Shown here piece after piece: positions 9,985 to 24,000 of a stretch of DNA of 64,000 nt; position 1 is the stretch's first letter, and each line of letters begins with the position of its first letter. The stretch is from Pomphorhynchus laevis (lineage: Eukaryota > Acanthocephala > Palaeacanthocephala > Echinorhynchida > Pomphorhynchidae). Below the pieces are notes generated by a model. The model was not told the origin of the DNA, did not search any database, and was given only the letters and a program-made list of their open reading frames with translations. The position numbers and the translations under genes were made by a program. The stretch lies in contig WNNJ02002694.1 in NCBI GenBank assembly GCA_012934845.2, forward strand, positions 264,967 through 328,966, in the 5' to 3' direction.

Positions 9985-10605
9985 CTATCTGCTGAACTCA
10001 ATTCTCTCGATGCTGACCTCATTTTTGCCATCCTTGCAAACTAGTTTGTAGATATAAACAATCACGAGTTCACCTTGAATATCTAAAACAATAAATGACG
10101 GAGGGTATTCGACACCGTCGTGATTCATAGCTCCGGTTGCAGATCCGGGATTGATCAAAAGTCTTAAGTGCTTAATAGCATGGTCACCACCTCCTTGTTC
10201 ACTTTCTTCTTCTACAATATCACATTTACACTCATGAGTATGTCCAGTAACTAAAATATCTACATTTAATCTGCGTTGAGCATGTTTAAGAGCAAGATAA
10301 TCGCCCCAGGGCAATATTTGATGACCGTGTAATATCCCAACTTTTAACGGCTTTGATTCTGTTGTGAAATTTAATACTTTCTCTTCGGGAAATTGTTTGC
10401 TATTATTTAGACAGTATTGATCCCCTTGAACAATATGAACATCTCTACAAATTTCCTGAAGGAATTCTAGATACGTCTCACTGCACAAATTACCGGTACA
10501 TAGGACATGCTGAATTCTACCAGCGGTAAGAAAATCTCTAAATTCTGTTGGAATTCCACTTGAACGATACGGTACGTGGAAATCTCCAATAAGCAGAAGT
10601 AACAT
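9985..10605 (-). CDS. VPS29: VPS29, retromer subunit
   Basis: VPS29 is the metallophosphoesterase-fold subunit of the retromer complex. It binds VPS35 and helps recycle receptors from endosomes to the Golgi or plasma membrane. The 206-codon frame is complete in one exon. Visible motifs: 'LLIGDFHVPYR' at the N-terminus, 'CTGNLC' near residue 36, 'VHIVQGD', 'HGHQILPWGD' in the middle, 'VTGHTHE' and 'INPGSATGA', and a 'VYIYKLV' strand near the end. Human VPS29 is about 182 residues. The extra length is a short insertion after 'GDQYCLNN' and an acidic, glycine-rich loop (EEESEQGGG) just before the 'INPGSATGA' strand. The start at 10603-10605 matches the conserved N-terminus. It could have arisen as an intronless copy, but the frame is clean. 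Confidence 0.95.
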   Translation of the reverse strand: MLLLLIGDFHVPYRSSGIPTEFRDFLTAGRIQHVLCTGNLCSETYLEFLQEICRDVHIVQGDQYCLNNSKQFPEEKVLNFTTESKPLKVGILHGHQILPWGDYLALKHAQRRLNVDILVTGHTHECKCDIVEEESEQGGGDHAIKHLRLLINPGSATGAMNHDGVEYPPSFIVLDIQGELVIVYIYKLVCKDGKNEVSIERIEFSR

Positions 10606-10857
10606 CTAGAAAATATCAAAAATAAATTTTAAACTGCATTATAATGGCTAATTCATCAAGTGTCAGCTTTTAACTGATATCATGACGTTATCTTGTTGAG
10701 AAGGTTTATAATCATTCTATACAGTGTGTTGGATCTTTAAAAATAGGATCTCCTTAAAATTTTTTTGAGTATATTGGTTTATAATCGATACCGGTTTAAT
10801 ACAAAATATGACATATGTAATATTATATTTATATTAAATTATGTAATGAATTATGTC
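10606..10857. other. Presumed upstream region of VPS29
   Basis: AT-rich; should contain the 5' end and promoter of the minus-strand gene, but no specific element can be named. Confidence 0.35.
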
Positions 10858-11262
10858 CTATGCTTAGGCATAATAAATTACCAACACGAGAAAAATTCAT
10901 TTATATCAAATTTGAATCAAAAATTAGATTATGGCTTATTAACAATTTAAAATAATTGTATAGATGACATATGAGCAACCGACGAACCACGTGACGGCCG
11001 GCACGCCGAGCATATTCATCCGGTCCGCCGCTAGAATTTGAAGCTGATATATACTGTGTCACTCGATGATATTGTGCTTATGCTCAGGCATAATAAATTA
11101 TCCACACAAGAAGATTTCTTTTATATAAATTTTAAAAACTTTCGGTCATACACAGTGACCATTTTTAAGTTAGTACTTGACCCTTTCAAAAAGTGTCATG
11201 TGAAAATTTATAAAAGAATTTTTCTTGTGTGGATAATAAATTATGCCTAAACACAAGATTAG
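10858..11262. repeat. Small repeat cluster with inverted ends
   Basis: A segment reading 'aggcataataaatta' then 'cacacaagaa'-like words occurs directly near 10865-10905 and 11084-11125, and inverted at about 11206-11258. The last two form an inverted pair about 50 bp long. Between the first two is an unusual GC-rich patch (about 10980-11035) containing CACGTG. Looks like a miniature inverted-repeat element or its remains. Confidence 0.6.
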
Positions 11263-11439
11263 CTCGCACACGAATGTAATTTTAACAGAAATAAACTATG
11301 TATCAATTATGCAATATATTATGTACTAAGTTTATAAATTAATATGAAGTTATTATTCTCAATCCTTTACCCTAAAGAATTCTTTTCAAAGAAATGCGTA
11401 AAATTCAGATTGGTCATAACTATACACTACTCAATAATA

Positions 11440-11610
11440 TACGAATACTAAATAATATATAAATAATATAATATATAAATATTATATTAGTAAATATTAT
11501 ATTATATAAATATTATATTAGTAAATATTATATTTTATAAATATTATATTAGTAAATATTATATTATATAAATATTATATTATACTGCATAATATTTATA
11601 AATAATATAC
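11440..11610 (+). repeat. AT-only tandem repeat
   Basis: Repeated 'taaatattatatta' words with a period of about 32 bp. The rest of 11263-12030 is AT-rich with nothing recognised. Confidence 0.6.
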
Positions 11611-12033
11611 GTATACGCATTACAACAATGATGTGAATAAAAAATTAGATATTTTACCATTTTGGTTGTATTTTTGAGCAACCAAAAATGTTTATTTAAT
11701 TTTCATTTTATTCTCAACGAATTGATCTAATACAAATTCATTAACATTGACATATATTAAATCAGGAAATGCAATAATTTAAGTTAACGATTTTCGATAC
11801 AATGATGTGATATAATTGTAAATTTAGGCTTTGATATATTAACAATTGAAAACTTGAAATAATATTTTAATTTTATAGGATCGCTTTGCCGCTAATATCG
11901 GAGAAATTAAATTTACTACACAAAATTTCAAAATAAATTTCAAAAGAAATTAGTTGTACGACCACAAATATACGTGTGACAAAATTTAAAACTACATATC
12001 TATAAAGCAGTAATTATTGAATCCGTTTAACCT

Positions 12034-15000
12034 TCATATAATATTCCGATTCAAATTTAGGATCGACTCTAAATATTTTAAAGCAGATTTAATACTATGA
12101 ACGCAAAATAAAAATACCTGAAGTATAGACACAATCAATCCAAATATTCCGATAGCAGACGCAAATATTTCAATTACAATTATTCGAACAAAGAGATTTG
12201 AATTTTGAGCATCCGCAAGAGCAGCTCCAGAGCCCACTAAACCAACGGCAGTTCCACAGGCGATATTTGTAAATCCTGATGTTAATCCGGCTCCAAATAA
12301 TCTGTAGCCTATTTTATAAAGCGGATAATTACTTTTTCCTATGAACTTTATGCATATTTTTGAAGAATACTGCAATATCTATAAACTTGAAAAGCTGATC
12401 AATCCAATATCTTATAACACCATGTTCTCTGTTCATTGAGGTGTTTAAATAATCGTAAATGTAATAATTTACAAAAGACGTAATGCATCATGATTTATAT
12501 TACTTAATATTATAATATTATAATATTATAATACTTTAATATTTATTATTATATTTTGTGATAAAATCATTATTCATTTCGTAATATTTCATTTTGTTCT
12601 AAATAGAATCTCAAAAATATTTACAACTATTGAACAAAACCCGAGCGACGGATAGTATTTAAAAGCGTACTATCACTTATTCACATTTCATTGAAATCCA
12701 ACAAAATATATTTGTATTTTGTTTAAGACTTTACCAAATGTGGAAATTATAAAAGCATTGCTACTAGTATCTTATTGATCCAAAATTTCAAATTAAAAAA
12801 TGAATCAACATCAATTATTTTAAAACTCAATATTATTTGAGTAGTCAGTGACAATTATCAATTGGTTGGGCAAGTTTTGAACATCTAATTCTTAAGATCA
12901 TATTAAGTGTATATTAAGTTGTCGTATGAAGAATTGTGTTTGCTGACCTTCAATTCTGTTGATTTATATAAAATGTTCATTCTTATATAAAATGAACAAA
13001 ATAAATGTTCATTTTCAAAAATAATTAAAATCTATATTATCGAAGATAATAGCTAATAACATCAAAATTAAATCAATGAGATATTGTGATTCCATATTAG
13101 TTTGAATATTTTTTAATCATTTTATGACAAGTGAGTTATCAAGGTTCGACTATTGTGAGTTACGGCAGGCTCGTATGATCATTGCTACTGATGGCAACTC
13201 GGATTACCAATTTAAACATCTAATTTGAACAATTCACCAATTTGAACATTCTTATTAAAAATAATAATAATTATAATATTTAAGAATCCATATTATTCCA
13301 TACTGGTTTTACGGTGTACATTTTAAAATCCGTGTATAAAGAGGTTAAATTATAATTTATCCACTTTAAATTCAAGATAAGTTACCGTAAAGATGAGTTA
13401 AGTTAGTAACTGTATAATTAATAATTGTATAATTACTAAAGATATAATAACTATAATATAATAATTATAATTAAATATAAAATAATTATAATAATTACTA
13501 AATTATTGACTTAAGCATTAACTATACCTACTTCAAAACAAAATCCAAACACGAGTTCATTTGTAAATAAATATTGTAAATATATGCAAAACACGTTTTA
13601 TTTTTATAGCGCAAGTACAGCGTACGTTCTGAACTTATAAAAATGTAACATATTACCTTTCGACAGTTGAATGTCAGTATAGGTTCCACTTGCGGTCAAT
13701 GACTGAAATATTAATAAATAAAAAATATTAAGACATTAATAAAAACGATGTTTTAAATTTATACAAAAAGCAACTTTAATGAAACAATTAAATGAGTTAT
13801 TAAATTTAATTTTCGTATCTAATTAATTTTCTTATTACTCGGTTAATAACGTTAAAATATATAAAAGATTATCAAAATTTTAATATTTATTGTAGAGTTA
13901 TTTAAAAGTACTAGTTACTTTAAAAATTATAAAATTCAGAATTTATCAAGTTTTATTAATAATTTACAAAATTAAACTATTAAGATTAATTAAAAATAAA
14001 AATAAAGTTTAATTAAATTAAATTATTACGATTAATTAAAAAATATAAATTAAGCTTATTTAAACTATAAAGATTAATTAAAAATATAAATGAAGTTAAA
14101 TTAAATTATTACGATTAATTAAAAAATATAAATTAAGCTTAGTTAAACTATAAAGATTAATTAAAAATATAAACAAAGTTAAATTAAATTAAATTATTAC
14201 GATTAATTAAAAAATATAAATTAAGCTTAGTTAAACTATAAAGATTAATTAAAAATATAAACAAAGTTAAATTAAATTAAATTATTACGATTAATTAAAA
14301 AATATAAATTAAGCTTAGTTAAACTATAAAGATTAATTAAAAATATAAACAAAGTTAAATTAAATTATTACGATTAATTAAAAAATATAAATTAAGCTTA
14401 ATTAAACTATTAAGATTAATTAAAAATATAAATGAAGTTAAATTAAATTAAATTATTACGATTAATTAAAAAATATAAATTAAGCTTAGTTAAACTATTA
14501 AGATTAATTAAAAATATAAACAAAGTTAAATTAAATTAAATTATTACGATTAATTAAAAAATATAAATTAAGCTTAGTTAAACTATAAAGATTAATTAAA
14601 AATATAAACAAAGTTAAATTAAATTAAATTATTACGATTAATTAAAAAATATAAATTATGTTTAATTAAACTATTAAGATTAATTAAAAATATAAATAAT
14701 GTTTAATAAAATTAAATTATTAAGATTAATTAAAAAATATAAATTATGTTTAATTAAACTATTAAGATTAATAAAAAATATAAACAAAGTTTAATTAAAT
14801 AAAATTATTACGATTAATTAAAAAATATAAATTATGTTTAATTAAACTATTAAGATTAATTAAAAATATAAATAAAGTTTAATTAAATTAAATTATTAAG
14901 ATTAATTAAAAAATATAAATTAAGCTTAGTTAAACTATTAAGATTAATTAAAAATATAAACAAAGTTAAATTAAATTAAATTATTACGATTAATTAAAAA

Positions 15001-18000
15001 ATATAAATTAAGCTTAGTTAAACTATAAAGATTAATTAAAAATATAAACAAAGTTAAATTAAATTAAATTATTACGATTAATTAAAAAATATAAATTATG
15101 TTTAATTAAACTATTAAGATTAATTAAAAATATAAATAATGTTTAATAAAATTAAATTATTAAGATTAATTAAAAAATATAAATTATGTTTAATTAAACT
15201 ATTAAGATTAATAAAAAATATAAACAAAGTTTAATTAAATAAAATTATTACGATTAATTAAAAAATATAAATTATGTTTAATTAAACTATTAAGATTAAT
15301 TAAAAATATAAATAAAGTTTAATTAAATTAAATTATTAAGATTAATTAAAAAATATAAATTATGTTTAATTAAACTATTAAGATTAATTAAAAATATAAA
15401 TAAAGTTAAATTAAATAAAATTATTAAGATTAATTAAAAAATATAAATTAAGCTTAGTTAAACTATTAAGATTAATTAAAAATATAAACAAAGTTTAATT
15501 AAATAAAATTATTACGATTAATTAAAAAATATAAATTATGTTTAATTAAACTATTGAGATTAATTAAAAATATAAATAAAGTTTAATTAAATTAAATTAT
15601 TAAGATTAATTAAAAAATATAAATTAAACTTAGTTAAACTATAAAGATTAATTAAAAATATAAACAAAGTTAAATTAAATTATTACGATTAATTAAAAAA
15701 TATAAATTAAGCTTAATTAAACTATTAAGATTAATTAAAAATATAAATGAAGTTAAATTAAATTAAATTATTACGATTAATTAAAAAATATAAATTAAGC
15801 TTAATTAAACTATTAAGATTAATTAAAAATATAAATGAAGTTAAATTAAATTAAATTATTAAGATTAATTAAAAAATATAAATTAAACTTAGTTAAACTA
15901 TAAAGATTAATTAAAAATATAAACAAAGTTAAATTAAATTATTACGATTAATTAAAAAATATAAATTAAGCTTAGTTAAACTATTAAACTAGTACTGGCA
16001 ATTGTTATTTGAATATGAAATGCATAATTTTTATATTTTCAATTCTATTTGGAATTATCGTAATTTTAACATGTAAATAAATTGCTGAATTAAAAATAAA
16101 TAGTTATTAAGGACTTAAATAATTATAATTATTTTATGTTTTTTAAATTTAAACATTAATTTTAGCATAAATTAATATAAGATTTGAATAGATCTACAAA
16201 ACATAGCTGTAAAAAACATTGCGTAAATGATGAGGCAATATAAATCGGTGGGCATTTGAGTAGAAAACCAAGATTTTAAAAATTATTAAAATTTTTGGTG
16301 AAAGTGGTAAATAAAGAAATATTTTTTGGTGGCGGTGAGATGACAAACTAAATAATTTTAGGCAGCTTTACTCGTACATAAAATTTTCTTGTGAAAATTC
16401 ATTTCGGCTTTTGTTTTGAATATTTTCATCATTGAAATAGTGTTGCAATGGATCAAAATTCAGGTAATTCTAATTAGACTTTTATCTGGTAAAGATGCAG
16501 ATGTTATAGTCCTTCAAGAGACGCGGTCTATCCGTCTTCTCCAGGACATTACTCGATTTATCCCAAAGCATATTTGTTCCCACTATACTCCGTACATAAC
16601 CCCACCTCACTCCTCTTCATCTCAAGGACTCTTGACCTTAGTTAAGTGCTCCTTAAGGTCCTCCCTCTTATTAAAGTACTCATGTCCAGCCATGTCTTGT
16701 TTAGTAGTTTCACTCTGTAAGAACGGTAAACGCCTCAGTCTAGCCAATGTCTACATCCGTCCAGGGGAAATTCACAAGAACCGTGACCTCGTGGATAGTA
16801 TTATTGACAGCAGTTATGACATGATACTTGGGGATTTCAACGACAGAACTGGTCGTTGGATCAATGCAGCACTTCGCAGAGCTAGGAACGATTACTTTAT
16901 TCACAAACCACCTGCCCCCACCTTTCATTGCACATCAACAAATTCTATCCTCGACATTTTACTGCTTCACTCGAGGTGGTTGTTAAAACCCTTCTGCACG
17001 GAGCAGTCGCGCCAGCAATTGTCCACCTCTCATGACCTAATTCGTTAGAGAATTGAGAAAGATACGTTGCTTCGAAGGAGGTTTCACTTTGATCCGATCA
17101 GAGTGGCCTTCTTTCAAGCGGCTATCCAACTCTTTCCCATAATAGGAAATGAGAGTATGACCGAATTTAATACCTACCTCTTTTCGCAAGCTACCGCAAT
17201 TTTATCGACTACCTATAAAGGTCGTATATACAATCCCACTCTGACGAAACTCAAGGTCCTAGCGAAACTGCTTAACATCCCTAATCTCTCTGTTTCCGCC
17301 GGACAGGACCTCTCGAATGAATACTAAAGCACTAGATATAGGTTCCAGCTGAGTAGGGATAGGACGAGTATTGCTCGTCTTAATCCTTCTCAGTCTTCCT
17401 TTTGGAAGATTTTCAAGGAGAAGTTTGTTTGCTGGAAGGATAGAGCATTGGGTTGGATAGGGAATGTAGGCCTTGATAAAGTTTTGGAGGAGTCACTAGC
17501 CCTACACAACTATGGAGCCACTCAATCACCTCAACCAATCCCGCCTTGGTGTAACTTCAGGAGTAGGGATCTATCTGTTACGGATATCCTTAACTCCTGG
17601 GGTCCACTCCCGGGCACCTCTAAATCCGTCGCTCCACTTTCTTCTCTGGACTGTCAGCTTTGGACAGCAGTTGTGGCTGTTTTCCTCGACTTTTCTGCTG
17701 CATTTGACCGCATCTCCATTTCTTGTGTGATATCTTCTCTTAGGTCCCTCGGGTTGCCTGCGAGAATTGTGAACAGAGTGAAGATCCTGCTGTATACCAA
17801 GCGATTTTACTATGAAGACGACCCAGATGCGCGTCAGTTCACCGTTACGGTGAACTGGTCGGCAAAAGCTGACCTGGATAGACTCAAACGTATCCTGAAG
17901 AAAGCTAGGTGGGCCCTGAAACGGGCTCAGCATCTGTCATTGAAAGGGAAAACCCAGGTGCGCCTTTGGGGCACTTGGGCTATCTCGGGATTAGTCTTCT

Positions 18001-21000
18001 TCTCAAGAGGACGTCCCCCAGAGCAAAGGCTAAGGTTTCTTAAGCTCCTCGTCTCTCGTTTACCCAGCATAGTCCGCGCCGATTGGATTCTTCGGGGGGT
18101 GAAAGACCCCGGGTGGTTCAGTCGGAAGGCGGCGTGTTGGATCGGTTGGGGGCTCAGATCCCTCTGGATTTGAGGCCGTAAAAGTGGGAATAAGAAGACC
18201 AGTGCAAATTGCAGTCGTTGGAAGATTTGGTCGTACTTACTATTTTTTTAATTACGTTATCTAGTTTTTTTTTGATCGGTTCTATTTTTTAATAAAACCC
18301 TTATTTATTTATCATTGAAATACAAAAATGTGGATGATTTAAAACTTTATAAATTTGAATAATATTATGATGTAGGGAGTAAATTGAATTTAACAAATTT
18401 GGGAGATAATTTTTCTCCATAATAATATATTGTTAGGGTATTTAAGTGTTATTTGCCATATAAGAATATATCTATTTTTATTTGCCATATAAGAATAGAT
18501 ATTTTTTTATTTGCCAAAGTTTAATTATAAAATTACAATCTCGAATTCGAGAAAGCAAGAAAAATAAATTTATTAACAAATAGAAAACATCAGATTTTAA
18601 GATTCTAATTTCGATATTCAACAATTATCTTCTAGAATAAAATTTTGGTTCAAAATATGACATCAATTAAACAAATCATCATCCTCTTAATTTCCATAAT
18701 TCAATCAACTAAACAAGTATTTATTTAAAAAATCTTTTTATTGGGTATACAATTAAAGAGTATTTTAATTAATATTTAATAATAAATAATTTAATTAATA
18801 TCTAGATGATTAAATTTCCGATTTTTAACATTTTTCGAAAATGAAAAAATTAAATATTAGAGATAAGTGGACATAAATTTAGATGTCTCTGTAACTTCAC
18901 AATCTGAATTGTCTTATGTAAGCACACACCACCTCCTTCTCTATCCAGGGGATGCACCGAAAACAATTTGTAACACGTCATGTTCATATTATCTATTATA
19001 TGTTCTGAGAACCAAATTTCAGTTATTAAAAAAATATCCACGGGTTCGTTGTTGTTGATAATTAATGAAATTTCATCTATTTTGTTATAGAGACGATCAG
19101 CATTGTAATAAAGCATTGCAATATTTTTAATCATTTTATTATCAATTAAAAAATAATATTTTTATAATCAGTTCAAAAATATTTTAATATTTTTATTATC
19201 AATTAAAAGATAATATTGCTATTATCAGTTCAAGCATATTTTAATCTTTTTAGTATCAACTAAAAAATATATTTTTATAATCAGTTCAAAAATATTTTAA
19301 TATTTTTATTATCAATTAAAAGATAATATTGCTATTATCAGTTCAAGCATATTTTAATCTTTTTATTATCAATTAAAAAAATATTTTATAATCAGTTCAA
19401 AAATATTTTAATATTTTTATTATCAATTAAAAGATAATATTGCTATTATCAGTTCAAGCATATTTTAATCTTTTTATTATCAATTAAAAAAATCATTTTT
19501 ATAATCAGTTCAAAAATATTTTAATATTTTTATTATCAATTAAAAGATAATATTGCTATTATCAGTTCAAGCATATTTTAATCTTTTTATTATCAATATA
19601 AAAATATATTTTTATAATAAGTTCAAAAATATTTTAATATTTTTATTATTAATTACAATATAATATTGCTATTATCAGTTAGAGCATATTTTAACCTTTT
19701 TATTATCAATTAAAAAAATATATTTTTAAAATCAGTTCAAAAACTATTTTAATACTTTTATTATCAATAAAAAGATAATATTGCTATTATCAGTTTAAGC
19801 ATATTTTAACCTTTTTATTATCAATTAAAAAAATATTTTTATAATCAGTTAAAAAATATTTTAATACTTTTATTATCAATTAAAAGATAATATTGCTATT
19901 ATCAGTTCAAGCATATTTTAACCTTTTTTATCAATTAAAAAATATATTTTTAAAATCAGTTCAAAAATATTTTAATACTTTTATTATCAATAAAAAGATA
20001 ATATTACTCTTATCAGTTCATGCATATTTTAACCTTTTTATTATCAATTAAAAAATATGATTTTTATAATCAGTTCAAAAATATTTTAATATTTTTATAA
20101 CCAATTCAAGATAATATTGCTATTAACAGTTCAAGCATATTTTAATCTTTTTATTATCAATTAAAAGAATCATTTTTATAATCAGTTCTAAAATATTTTA
20201 ATATTTTTATTATCAATCAAAAGATAATATTGCTATTATCAGTTCAAGCATATTTTAATCTTTTTATTATCAATTAAAAAATATATTTTATAATCAGTTC
20301 AAAAATATTTTAATATTTTTATTATCAATTAAAAGATAATATTGCTATTATCAGTTCAAGCATATTTTAATCTTTTTATTATCAATTAAAAAAATCATTT
20401 TGACAATCAGTTCAAAAATATTTTAATATTTTTATTATCAATTAAAAGATGATATTGCTATTATCAGTTCAAGCATATTTTAATCTTTTTATTGACAATT
20501 AAAAAATATATTTTTATAATCAGTTTAAAAATATTTTAATATTTTTATTATTAATTAAAAGATAATATTGCTATTATCAGTTCAAGCATATTTTAATCTT
20601 TTTATTATCAATTAAAAAAATCATTTTTACAATCAGTTCAAAAATATTTTAATATTTTTATTATCAATTAAAAGATAATATTGCTATTATCAGTTCAAGC
20701 ATATTTTAACCTTTTTTATCAATTAAAAAATATATTTTTAAAATCAGTTCAAAAATATTTTAATCTTTTTATTATCAATAAAAAGATAATATTGCTATTA
20801 ACAGTTCAAGCATATTTAAACCTTTTTTATCAATTAAAAAATATATTTTTAAAATCAGTTCAAAAATATTTTAATACTTTTATTATCAATAAAAAGATAA
20901 TATTGCTATTAACAGTTCAAGCATATTTTAATCTTTTTATTATCAATTAAAAAATATGATTTTTATAATCAGTTCAAAAATATTTTAATATTTTTATTAT

Positions 21001-24000
21001 CAATTAAAAGAAACTATTGCTATTATCAGTTCAAGCATATTTTAATCTTTTTATTATCAATTAAAAAAATCATTTTTATAATCAGTTCAAAAATATTTTA
21101 ATATTTTTATTATCAATTAAAAGATAATATTGCTATTATCAGTTCAAGCATATTTTAACCTTTTTTTATCAATAAAAAAATTTATTTTTATAATCAGTTC
21201 AAAAATATTTTAATACTTTTATTATCAATTAAAAGAAATTATTGCTATTATCAGTTCAAGCATATTTTAATCTTTTTATTATCAATTAAAAAAATCATTT
21301 TTATAATCAGTTCAAAAATATTTTAATATTTTTATTATCAATTAAAAGATAATATTGCTATTATCAGTTCAAGCATATTTTAATCTTTTTATTATCAATT
21401 AAAAAAATCATTTTTATAATCAGTTCAAAAATATTTTAATATTTTTATTATCAATTAAAAGATAATATTGCTATTATCAGTTCAAGCATATTTTAATCTT
21501 TTTATTATCAATTAAAAAAATCATTTTTATAATCAGTTCAAAAATATTTTAATATTTTTATTATCAATTAAAAGATAATATTGCTATTATCAGTTCAAGC
21601 ATATTTTAATCTTTTTATTATCAATTAAAAAAATCATTTTTATAATCAGTTCAAAAATATTTTAATATTTTTATTATCAATTAAAAGATAATATTGCTAT
21701 TATCAGTTCAAGCATATTTTAATCTTTTTATTATCAATTAAAAAATATATTTTTAGAATCAGTTCAAAAATATTTTAATATTTTTATTATCAATTAAAAG
21801 ATAATATTGCTATTATCAGTTCAAGCATATTTTAATCTTTTTATTATCAATTAAAAATATATTTTTATAATCAGTTCAAAAATATTTTAATATTTTTATT
21901 ATCAATTAAAAGATAATATTGCTATTATCAGTTCAAGCATATTTTAATCTTTTTATTATCAATTAAAAAATATTTTTATAATCAGTTCAAAAATATTTTA
22001 ATATTTTTATTATCAATTAAAAGATAATATTGCTATTATCAGTTCAAGCATATTTTAATCTTTTTATTATCAATTAAAAAATATATTTTTAGAATCAGTT
22101 CAAAAATATTTTAATATTTTTATTATCAATTAAAAGATAATATTGCTATTATCAGTTCAAGCATATTTTAACCTTTTTATTATCAATTAAAAAAATATTT
22201 TTATAATCAGTTCAAAAATATTTTAATATTTTTATTATCAATTAAAAGATAATATTGCTATTATCAGTTCAAGCATATTTTAATCTTTTTATTATCAATT
22301 AAAAAAATCATTTTTATAATCAGTTCAAAAATATTTTAATATTTTTATTATCAATTAAAAGATAATATTGCTATTATCAGTTCAAGCATATTTTAATCTT
22401 TTTATTATCAATTAAAAAAATCATTTTTATAATCAGTTCAAAAATATTTTAATATTTTTATTATCAATTAAAAGATAATATTGCTATTATCAGTTCAAGC
22501 ATATTTTAACCTTTTTTTATCAATTAAAAAATATATTTTTATAATCAATTCAAAAATATTTTAATACTTTTATTATCAATAAAAAGATAATATTACTCTT
22601 ATCAGTTCAAGCATATTTTAAGCTTTTTATTATCAATCAAAAAACGGATTTGTAAAATCAGTTCAAAAATATTTTAATATTTTTATTACCAATTAAAAGA
22701 TAATATTGCTATTAACAGTTCAAGCATATTTTAATCTTTTTATTATCAATTAAAAAAATCATTTTTATAATCAGTTCAAAAATATTTTAATATTTTTATT
22801 ATCAATTAAAAGATAATATTGCTATTATCAGTTCAAGCATATTTTAACCTTTTTTTATCAATTAAAAAATATATTTTTATAATCAATTCAAAAATATTTT
22901 AATACTTTTATTATCAATAAAAAGATAATATTACTCTTATCAGTTTAAGCATATTTTAACCTTTTTATTATCAATTAAAAAATATGATTTTTATAATCAG
23001 TTCAAAAATATTTTAATATTTTTATTACCAATTAAAAGATAATATTGCTATTAACAGTTCAAGCATATTTTAATCTTTTTATTATCAATTAAAAGAATCA
23101 TTTTTATAATCAGTTCTAAAATATTTTAATATTTTTATTATCAATCAAAAGATAATATTGCTATTATCAGTTCAAGCATATTTTAATCTTTTTATTATCA
23201 ATTAAAAAATATATTTTATAATCAGTTCAAAAATATTTTAATATTTTTATTACCAATTAAAAGATAATATTGCTATTAACAGTTCAAGCATATTTTAATC
23301 TTTTTATTATCAATTAAAAAAATCATTTTTATAATCAGTTCAAAAATATTTTAATATTTTTATTATCAATTAAAAGATAATATTGCTATTATCAGTTCAA
23401 GCATATTTTAACCTTTTTATTATCAATTAAAAAATATATTTTTATAATCAGTTCAAAAATATTTTAATATTTTTATTATCAATTAAAAGATAATATTGCT
23501 ATTATCAGTTCAAGCATATTTTAATCTTTTTATATCAGTTAAAAATATTTTAATATTTTTTTAATTTTTTATTATCAATTAAAAGATAATATTGCTATTA
23601 TCATTCAAGCATATTTTAATTTTTATAATCAATTAAAAAAAATATTTTTATAATCAGTTCAAAAATATTTTAATATTTTTATTATCAATTAAAAGATAAT
23701 ATTGCTATTATCAGTTCAAGCATATTTTAATCTTTTTATTATCAATTTAAAAAATATTTTTTTATAATCAGTTTAAAAATATTTTAATATTTTTATTATC
23801 AATTAAAAGATAATATTGCTATTATCAGTTCAAGCATATTTTAATCTTTTTATTATCAATTAAAAAATATATTTTTAGAATCAGTTCAAAAATATTTTAA
23901 TATTTTTATTATCAATTAAAAGATGATATTGCTATTATCAGTTCAAGCATATTTTAATTTTTTTATTATCAATAAAAATATATTTTTATAATCAGTTAAA

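Noticed and set aside
20681-20950. An 89-codon open frame with repeated 'YFNLF' units
   Set aside because: It is the AT satellite read in one frame. The repeats come from the DNA unit, and the frame is not kept across the array.
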